A stretch of 64,000 bases of DNA from Rhizobiales bacterium YIM 77505 (lineage in GTDB: Bacteria > Pseudomonadota > Alphaproteobacteria > Rhizobiales > Beijerinckiaceae). The stretch is from assembly GCA_000745135.1 (NCBI GenBank), contig JQNH01000001.1:2961501-3025500 (forward strand), read 5' to 3'. The notes under the pieces are model-generated. The model saw nothing but the letters and a program-made list of their open reading frames with translations. It searched no databases and had not been told where the DNA came from. Positions 39,863-47,000 of the stretch are shown here, piece after piece. Each line of letters starts with the position of its first letter. Positions within the stretch are counted from its first letter, which is position 1. The position numbers and the translations under genes are program-made.

Positions 39863-39915
39863 ACTTCGAGGGCGACCTTGAACCGGTCCCCGTCAAAGGG
39901 TGGAGGAAGGTGTGA
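39768..39915 (+). other. Probable displaced C-terminus of Csm5 in another frame
   Basis: This frame reads FLFRKGDKVTNGDEIGIVGE and then DVRPNQVQMLVNFEGDLEPV, ending VPVKGWRKV. It looks like a compact beta domain and is far less biased than the overlapping Arg/Ser tail of the annotated csm5 frame. Its TGA (39913-39915) overlaps the GTG of the next gene by 4 nt, exactly as cas6 overlaps its downstream gene. There is no start codon of its own, so it is best read as the csm5 end after a one-base frameshift. Confidence 0.6.
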
Positions 39916-41207
39916 GCGAAGCCGAGGAGCAAGCCCCCCCTCCAACTGTGCTGATCTGCACAGTCGGGGGAAGCGACGCGCCGATCCGGAAAGCGATGAT
40001 GCGGCTCAAGCCCGCCGCTGTCTGGTTTCTCACGTCCGACGGCAGCAACAACTCCAAGTCATCGCTCGGAGAGGTGACAGATGCAGGAAAGGGACTGAAG
40101 TTCGATCCGAATTGCCCTGCCGACATTAACATCCGCAGCTTGCCGCCGGACGACCCCGACGCCGCATACAGCTTGTGCAGGGGCTACCTCCGCGCTGCGA
40201 GGCGCGAGCACCCCGATCACCGCCTGGTGGCCGACTATACCGGAGGTACGAAGAGCATGACGGGCGCGCTCCTGATGGCGGCTTTCGCCGAAGAGGGCGT
40301 CATCGTTCAGTTCATGGCGGGCGAGCGGAATAATCTGAATCAGGTCGTGCCCGGAAGCGAAGAACCGCGGCCCATGCTGGCCGATCTCGTCACGGCCGAC
40401 CGGGACTTCGCCGCAGCTGCTCAAGCCGTCAAGAGTTACGATTATGCCGCCGCACGCCGCATACTCGACGATCTGCGCCGTCGACTGGTGAAATCGCATC
40501 GTACACCGCCAGCGGATTGGCGTAAGCGGTTCGAGCTCGCATATCGCTGGACGGGGGCGCTCGCCTACTGGGACGCCTTCCATCACCCGCAGGCATGGAA
40601 CTCGGTACAGGCGAAAGACAAGAGCCAGGACTCCGTTCTGCGCGAACTCGCTGATTCCGGCCACCTTGAGCCTTTGCAGGACCTCGCGAGTTCCAAGAAG
40701 GAGCCGAGCTGGCGCGTCTGCGCCGACCTATGGCTCAACGCCCTGCGCCGCGGCGAGCGAGGCCGTTACGATGATGGGGTGGCCCGGCTTTACCGGCTCG
40801 TTGAAGCGGCGGCACAGACTCAGCTCTGGCAACGGCATCGCCGCCACAGTAAGGCGTTTCCATGGGACGAGGTGCCCGATCGTCTGCGTTTCGGCCTGAG
40901 ACCAAGATGTCAGAACGGTCGCGAGGTCGTCGATCTCGCTCTCCATGGCACCGTCAAAATGCTTCATCACCTTGATCCTTCCGATGAGTTCGTCGCGCTC
41001 TATGCGGAATCGAGCCTGCGCGAGGGATCCTTTCAGGGTCCCGGCTGGCTCGCGGCGCGGAACAGTTCGATCCTCGCGCATGGCTTCGCGCCCATCGAGG
41101 CGGGGGTGTGGGGCGGGGCTAAGGGCTGGGTCCAGCAGAACCTCGCCCGCTTGTGGAAAGACGCCGAGTTCCCGCAACTCCCGAACGCGCTGCCGGCGGG
41201 CTTGTGA
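39912..41207 (+). CDS. Csm6-like CARF-HEPN ribonuclease (TIGR02710-type)
   Basis: 431 residues from GTG 39912 (a GTG at 39900 is possible but lacks the operon-style overlap). The N-terminal CARF domain has VLICTVGGSDAPIRKAM and HRLVADYTGGTKSMTGALLMAAF, where GGTKSM is the ligand loop. A long helical region follows. The C-terminus carries RNSSILAH (R383-x6-H390), a HEPN ribonuclease motif. It should cut RNA when Cas10 makes cyclic oligoadenylate. It is probably the last gene of the cas6-csm operon. Confidence 0.82.
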   Translation: MSEAEEQAPPPTVLICTVGGSDAPIRKAMMRLKPAAVWFLTSDGSNNSKSSLGEVTDAGKGLKFDPNCPADINIRSLPPDDPDAAYSLCRGYLRAARREHPDHRLVADYTGGTKSMTGALLMAAFAEEGVIVQFMAGERNNLNQVVPGSEEPRPMLADLVTADRDFAAAAQAVKSYDYAAARRILDDLRRRLVKSHRTPPADWRKRFELAYRWTGALAYWDAFHHPQAWNSVQAKDKSQDSVLRELADSGHLEPLQDLASSKKEPSWRVCADLWLNALRRGERGRYDDGVARLYRLVEAAAQTQLWQRHRRHSKAFPWDEVPDRLRFGLRPRCQNGREVVDLALHGTVKMLHHLDPSDEFVALYAESSLREGSFQGPGWLAARNSSILAHGFAPIEAGVWGGAKGWVQQNLARLWKDAEFPQLPNALPAGL

Positions 41208-41533
41208 CACGCCGCGCTGACCCGCGTCCCGGTTGAAGACGCCGGAGGCGATGACGTTCGCCTTGCCCGCTCGTCCCTGTGGAGGCGGAGCCCAGGGACC
41301 ACCGGAAAGCGCCGCGTACCTGGTCCTGGATTGCCCCTTTGCGCGGCAATTGATGTTCTGTCCTGCGGGGTCGGCCAGCGCAAGACGGGATGGTCCCGAA
41401 GACGCGGCGGAATGGATGCTGCGGCGCAGAATGCGGAGTCTGCCGCCCCCGCGCGGACGACAAGCTTGTCGTTGCTGCATTTCCTTCGGCGCCGTGTCTA
41501 TGAAGGACTCCCTGCGAGAAAGGGGAGGAACTC
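41208..41533 (+). other. Intergenic region, 326 nt, ahead of the adaptation operon
   Basis: No convincing gene. It ends with a strong ribosome site (AGGGGAGGA, 5-6 nt before the ATG). It probably contains the promoter of the cas2-cas1 operon. The best candidate, TTGCTG with TGTCTA 17 nt later near 41472-41500, is weak and not called. Confidence 0.4.
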
Positions 41534-41833
41534 ATGTCGTCGCGCCGGCTGGTGCTCGCCGCCTATGACGTCACCGCGCCTCATCGCCTGCGTCGGGCGC
41601 TGAAGGTGGCGACCGCCTATTCCAGCGGCGGCCAGAAATCCTGCCACGAGGCCTGGACGAGCCGCGCCGAGCAGGCCGCGCTCGGCGCCGCGCTCGATGC
41701 GGCGTTGAAGCAGGAGGAGGACGCCTGGGCGCTATTCATGCTGGGTCGTGAGCCCCGTTTCCGGGTCCTTGGACGCGCCCGCGCGCCGAACGATCCGCCG
41801 GCGCTCATCTTCGGCTGGGGAGGCGAGCGATGA
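41534..41833 (+). CDS. cas2: Cas2 (first copy)
   Basis: 99 residues. The ferredoxin-like Cas2 fold is suggested by LVLAAYDVTAPHRLRRALKVATAY, with the metal-binding Asp in YDV, followed by SSGGQKSCHEAWTSRAE, the Cas2 QKSxFE-like strand, and a second half DAWALFMLGREPRFRVLG. It has an extra small C-terminal extension. Its stop overlaps the cas1 ATG by 4 nt. It differs strongly from the second Cas2 at 43556-43855 and does not look like a recent duplicate. Confidence 0.8.
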   Translation: MSSRRLVLAAYDVTAPHRLRRALKVATAYSSGGQKSCHEAWTSRAEQAALGAALDAALKQEEDAWALFMLGREPRFRVLGRARAPNDPPALIFGWGGER

Positions 41834-42810
41834 CCGCCCTTGTCGTCGATCGGCGCGACGCGCGCCTGACCTTGCAGGCCGACAGCCTGGTCGTCGCCGC
41901 CGCCGACGGACGCGCCCTGCTTCCCGTCGCGCGCGTCGAGCGGCTGATCGTGCGCTCGCCCGCGGTGATCGACGCCGCGGTGCTGGCGCGGCTCTGGGCG
42001 CAAGGCGCCGGCGTGCTCGTGCTGTCAGGCCGGCGGAGCGAGCCCACGGCCCGCTTCTACGGCCGTCCCCACAACGACGTTCGCCGGCGCCTCGCGCAAT
42101 ACGCCCTCCAGACCGACGAGGATGCGAAGCTGCGGCTCGCCCGCGGCCTGGTGGCCGCGAAAGTCGCGGCGCAGGGGCGCAGCCTCGATCGGCTCGCCGC
42201 CGCCCGGCCGAACGCCCGCCTCGACATCGAGCGCGCCCGCCGCCGCATCGCCGAGCTGGGCGTCGCCCTCGACGCTGTCGCGACCGTGGACGCGGCGCGC
42301 GGCGTCGAAGGCGCCGCCGCCGCGGCCTACTGGCCTGCCTTCGCTGCCGCCTTCGCCCCGGCCCTGGGCTGCGCGGGACGCAGCCGCCGCCCGCCCCGCG
42401 ATCCGGTCAACGCCGTCTTGTCGCTCGCCTACACGCTCGTCATGTTCGAGGCGGGACGGCGCGCGCAGCTCGCCGGCCTCGACCCGATGCTCGGCGCCCT
42501 CCATGCGCCGGCCTTCGGACGCGACAGCCTGGCTTGCGATCTCGTCGAGCCGCTGCGGCCGCGAATTGACCTGTGGACTTGGGAGCTATTCCGGGCCCGC
42601 ACCCTGCGCCCGGAGCATTTCTCCACCGACGCCGACGGCCGCTGCCTCCTCGGCAAGGCCGGGCGCGGCGCCTTTTATGAAGCGCTTGAGGCCCGCATGC
42701 CGCTCTGGAGCCGCTTTCTCGCCCGGGCGGCGCGGGCCTTCGCCGCAAGGCTCGACGGGGTCGACGCGCCGCTCGCCCTGTCGATGCCCGCGCCGGAGGA
42801 CGAGCCATGA
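41830..42810 (+). CDS. cas1: Cas1 integrase, catalytically complete copy
   Basis: 326 residues. An N-terminal beta domain (about 1-75; LLPVARVERLIVRSPAVIDAAVLARLWAQGAGVLVL) precedes the helical catalytic domain. The metal residues are visible: E160 in RGVEGAAAAAYW, H225 in LGALHAPAFGRDSLACDLVEPLRP, with D237 and E240 in the same motif. VNAVLSLAYTLVMFEAG is the conserved NALLSYxY helix. It should integrate new spacers with Cas2. It overlaps genes on both sides by 4 nt. Confidence 0.93.
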   Translation: MTALVVDRRDARLTLQADSLVVAAADGRALLPVARVERLIVRSPAVIDAAVLARLWAQGAGVLVLSGRRSEPTARFYGRPHNDVRRRLAQYALQTDEDAKLRLARGLVAAKVAAQGRSLDRLAAARPNARLDIERARRRIAELGVALDAVATVDAARGVEGAAAAAYWPAFAAAFAPALGCAGRSRRPPRDPVNAVLSLAYTLVMFEAGRRAQLAGLDPMLGALHAPAFGRDSLACDLVEPLRPRIDLWTWELFRARTLRPEHFSTDADGRCLLGKAGRGAFYEALEARMPLWSRFLARAARAFAARLDGVDAPLALSMPAPEDEP

Positions 42811-43568
42811 GCCGCGGCAAGCCCCTCTATGTCGACGGCCGGCGGCAGCCGATCGAGGTCGACCTCCTGGAGGCTGCCCTCGTGGTCCGCACGCCGGACG
42901 CCTCCGACGCGCTCTGCCCCGTCGGTCGCCTCGACCGCGTCCATTGTTGGGGCGAGGTATGGTGGAGCGCGCGAGCGCTCGCCGCGTGCGGCCGGGCCCG
43001 GGTGCCGGTGGCCTTTCACGAGGGGCGCGAGCTGGCCGCCCTCGTCCTGCCCCGCCAGCCCCGCGACCGTTCCATCGCCGCGCTCCTTGAGCGCGCCGCC
43101 GAGCGGCCCAACTTCCCGGACCGTTTCCAGGACTGGATGCGCCATGAGGCCAGCCTGGCGCGGCTCGACGCTGAGAGGCGCATGCCGCGCCATCGCCCGC
43201 GGGCCGTCGGAGGCCTTGGTCCTCACGCGATCCGGCGCCGGCTGGAGCCGGTCTTCGACCTGTGGCTGCGGCGGCGTCTCGTCGATCTCGGCGTCCCGCC
43301 GCGCTGCCTCGGGGCGTCGAGCGCAGGGCCGAACCTCGCCGCGGCCTTCGCGCAGGCCCTCGGCGGAGGCCTTCATCCCCTCGCTGCGCGCCTGTCCGCA
43401 ACGGGTCCGCGGCCGGGGGCGCCCACCGAGGCGCAGCTCGCAAGGCAGGTCGTCGAGGGCTTCGAGGCCGAGGCGCCGCGTCTTTCGCGCCGCTTTGAAT
43501 CCGCCTGGGCGCGCTTCGAGCGGATGGTGCGGGACCTGGCCGAAGGAGACGACCTGTGGGATGGTTGA
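42807..43568 (+). CDS. Cas1-like protein lacking catalytic motifs (Cas1')
   Basis: 253 residues. The N-terminal ~85 residues keep the Cas1 beta-domain layout: CPVGRLDRVHCWGEVWWSARALAACGRARVPVAFHEGRELAALVLP. The C-terminal part is shorter than Cas1 and has no EGxxxxxYW, no NALLSYxY helix and no HxxxxxxxSLxxDLxExxRP motif, so none of the Glu/His/Asp metal ligands can be placed. It overlaps cas1 by 4 nt and the second cas2 by 13 nt. It is most simply a Cas1 paralogue turned into a structural or regulatory subunit. Assignment rests on the N-terminal pattern and context. Confidence 0.65.
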   Translation: MSRGKPLYVDGRRQPIEVDLLEAALVVRTPDASDALCPVGRLDRVHCWGEVWWSARALAACGRARVPVAFHEGRELAALVLPRQPRDRSIAALLERAAERPNFPDRFQDWMRHEASLARLDAERRMPRHRPRAVGGLGPHAIRRRLEPVFDLWLRRRLVDLGVPPRCLGASSAGPNLAAAFAQALGGGLHPLAARLSATGPRPGAPTEAQLARQVVEGFEAEAPRLSRRFESAWARFERMVRDLAEGDDLWDG

Positions 43569-43855
43569 TCGCCTATGACATCGTCGAGCCTCATCGGTGG
43601 CGACGCATTTACGCCCGCGTGCGCCGCGATGCGGCCCGTCTGCAATATTCGCTGTTCTACGGCGAGCTGACGCCCCGCGAAGTGGACGCGCTCGCCGCTG
43701 ACCTGGCGCGTATGATCGACCCGGCCGCCGACGACGTGCGTTTCTATCATCTTCCTGATGACGCCTGGGTGCGGTTCCGAGGCCGGCGGCCGGCGCCGGA
43801 AGGCGTGTGCGACGGCGCGCTTTCCCGGCTCCTGGCGCGCTCGGAGGGGGGATGA
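43556..43855 (+). CDS. cas2: Cas2 (second copy)
   Basis: 99 residues from GTG 43556 (TTG 43565 is an alternative). WLIAYDIVEPHRWRRIYARVRRDAARLQYSLFYGELTPREVDAL is a standard Cas2 first half with Asp in YDI. VRFYHLPDDAWVRFRGR is the second half. It overlaps the cas1' gene by 13 nt and lies 178 nt before the repeat array. Confidence 0.88.
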   Translation: MGWLIAYDIVEPHRWRRIYARVRRDAARLQYSLFYGELTPREVDALAADLARMIDPAADDVRFYHLPDDAWVRFRGRRPAPEGVCDGALSRLLARSEGG

Positions 43856-44033
43856 CCATGCACGGCCGCGGCTTTGGAGACCGCCGGGCCTCGGTTGGGC
43901 GCCAAGTCGTTGATGGGCTTGACCCCACCGCCCCGCCATACGAGGCTCTGACCCCACAGCTCCCGCCGCCCCGCCGGATCTTGGCAACCGCCGCCGCAAG
44001 CGCTTGGGATCGCTGCTGAAATCGAACAGAGGG
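43856..44033 (+). promoter_or_regulatory. Probable CRISPR leader
   Basis: The 178 nt between cas2 and the first repeat hold no gene. A 9-bp direct repeat TGACCCCAC occurs at 43920-43928 and 43949-43957 (29-bp period). A leader on this side fits an array read on the plus strand, because the repeat 3' end GGGATCAAGAC resembles the tag-forming end of known type III repeats (for example GGGGACGAGAAC in Staphylococcus). The DNA is GC-rich, not A/T-rich as in many leaders, and no clear promoter is visible. Confidence 0.5.
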
Positions 44034-47000
44034 GTCTGAAGAACCGACCTGATGAAGAAGGGATCAAGACCGCCACCACGCGCGCCATGGAAGCGCCTCG
44101 AGTCGCCGTCTGAAGAACCGACCTGATGAAGAAGGGATCAAGACCCATCGGCGCTGCGCTCCCCTGCGGCTTTGCGGCCGTCTGAAGAACCGACCTGATG
44201 AAGAAGGGATCAAGACGGTGGGCGCGGATGCGTAAGGGATCAAGACACCGTAGTTCGCCGCTGAAGCACGTCCATGCCAGCAGTCTGAAGAACCGACCTG
44301 ATGAAGAAGGGATCAAGACCGCGACAACAGGCGTGGAACCTGTGGTACGCCTGTTGGTCTGAAGAACCGACCTGATGAAGAAGGGATCAAGACGCAGTTC
44401 GTTGAGGGCATTACGCCTCGCGCCTGCGACCGGTCTGAAGAACCGACCTGATGAAGAAGGGATCAAGACGGCCGCGGCTTCGTCCGCCTGTTGAGCGAGG
44501 TAGGTCTGAAGAACCGACCTGATGAAGAAGGGATCAAGACTGTACCCGGCCGATAAACTTCTCTACCATTGTGCCCGTCTGAAGAACCGACCTGATGAAG
44601 AAGGGATCAAGACCGGTCTCACCCTCATAAGGGTAGAGGGCCGGCGCGGTCTGAAGAACCGACCTGATGAAGAAGGGATCAAGACACGCGGCCGCGCGTA
44701 TCGGTCATCCCCAAACGCCATCGTCTGAAGAACCGACCTGATGAAGAAGGGATCAAGACTTCTACCTCACGCGAAAAGGTCAAAGTCTTCGGTCGTCTGA
44801 AGAACCGACCTGATGAAGAAGGGATCAAGACCTTGCCACTGCGGCGATCAATGCCCGTCGAGGAGTCTGAAGAACCGACCTGATGAAGAAGGGATCAAGA
44901 CCGGGCGGAGCGATCGGTGTCCCGACCATCGGCGGTCTGAAGAACCGACCTGATGAAGAAGGGATCAAGACAGGACATATCGCCATGCCAACTTGTCGTA
45001 TGGCGGCGGGTCTGAAGAACCGACCTGATGAAGAAGGGATCAAGACCGCGCTCTAGCGCGGGATGCCGTAGCTCGACGCGCTGGTCTGAAGAACCGACCT
45101 GATGAAGAAGGGATCAAGACGCGCCCCGCCAACATTGTCACCGCTTCGCCGTCTGTCTGAAGAACCGACCTGATGAAGAAGGGATCAAGACTGACGGCGA
45201 CACGCCGACCTGTGATGCCACCCGCGTCTGAAGAACCGACCTGATGAAGAAGGGATCAAGACACCTCCTCGGGGATCAGCCTAGTCATGCCAGATAGCGT
45301 CTGAAGAACCGACCTGATGAAGAAGGGATCAAGACGGCAGCAAGCCGCGCCTGTTCGGCTGCCTTCTCAAGTCTGAAGAACCGACCTGATGAAGAAGGGA
45401 TCAAGACGCCGCGATGTAGGCAATGGCCGCACCGGCCATTCGTCTGAAGAACCGACCTGATGAAGAAGGGATCAAGACAAAGACTTTTGAAAGTAAAGCG
45501 GAGGTATTACCGTCTGAAGAACCGACCTGATGAAGAAGGGATCAAGACCGCGGTCGATCTGGCGATGATGGCCGAGGAGGCGGTCTGAAGAACCGACCTG
45601 ATGAAGAAGGGATCAAGACGCCTCATGTTGTGCATTCATGGTCGCGTCGCTTTCGTCTGAAGAACCGACCTGATGAAGAAGGGATCAAGACCATCGGTGG
45701 CGGGAAAGGGCGCCGGTGGGAGGGGGGTCTGAAGAACCGACCTGATGAAGAAGGGATCAAGACGCCGGCGCGCCAGTTGCACCCGCGTCTCACCCGAGTC
45801 TGAAGAACCGACCTGATGAAGAAGGGATCAAGACGCGATGCAGAGAGCGTGGGAGGGGCGGAGAAGGGTCTGAAGAACCGACCTGATGAAGAAGGGATCA
45901 AGACCCCGCACCGACCGTCATCGTCGGCTCCCCCATGCTCGTCTGAAGAACCGACCTGATGAAGAAGGGATCAAGACGAACACGACGTGCAGCATGTCGT
46001 CCTCCATCGGTGGGTCTGAAGAACCGACCTGATGAAGAAGGGATCAAGACTCCGTGACGGGTTGCGCGCCTTTCCGCGCCTGCCGTCTGAAGAACCGACC
46101 TGATGAAGAAGGGATCAAGACCTCCGGGCCGCGTCCGTTTGCGGCCCACAAGGTTAGGTCTGAAGAACCGACCTGATGAAGAAGGGATCAAGACGCAGGA
46201 GGGGGGGGGCTGATTACGCGGCTTCGGGTCTGAAGAACCGACCTGATGAAGAAGGGATCAAGACGGCGTCAATGAGGCCGGCCCGGACGGCCTCCGTCGT
46301 CTGAAGAACCGACCTGATGAAGAAGGGATCAAGACGCGCTGCGCCAGTCCCCAGGTTTGCGGCCTACCCTGGGTCTGAAGAACCGACCTGATGAAGAAGG
46401 GATCAAGACCCGGCCGCGTGCCATCGGCGCTGCGCCAGTCCCCAGGGTCTGAAGAACCGACCTGATGAAGAAGGGATCAAGACTGGTGACGTAGATCCAT
46501 CCGCGCACTGTGCCAGCACGGTCTGAAGAACCGACCTGATGAAGAAGGGATCAAGACCTTGCAGAAAGCGACAAACGTGGCCACCGCAGTGTGTCTGAAG
46601 AACCGACCTGATGAAGAAGGGATCAAGACCCTTGGAGACCCGAAACGATGACGGCGAGCCCGGGTCTGAAGAACCGACCTGATGAAGAAGGGATCAAGAC
46701 GCACGGCCACGTCAAGAGGTGACATGGCCCGAGGTCTGAAGAACCGACCTGATGAAGAAGGGATCAAGACAAGACGGCCTTGGCCGAGTCCGCTTTTGCG
46801 TCCATCGTCTGAAGAACCGACCTGATGAAGAAGGGATCAAGACCCGCATGATAGGCCGTGTGCATCATGATCTTGATGTCTGAAGAACCGACCTGATGAA
46901 GAAGGGATCAAGACGGCAGGCCGCCGCCCCTTACAACCCCGGGGCGTTGGTCTGAAGAACCGACCTGATGAAGAAGGGATCAAGACGGAACGGACAATGA

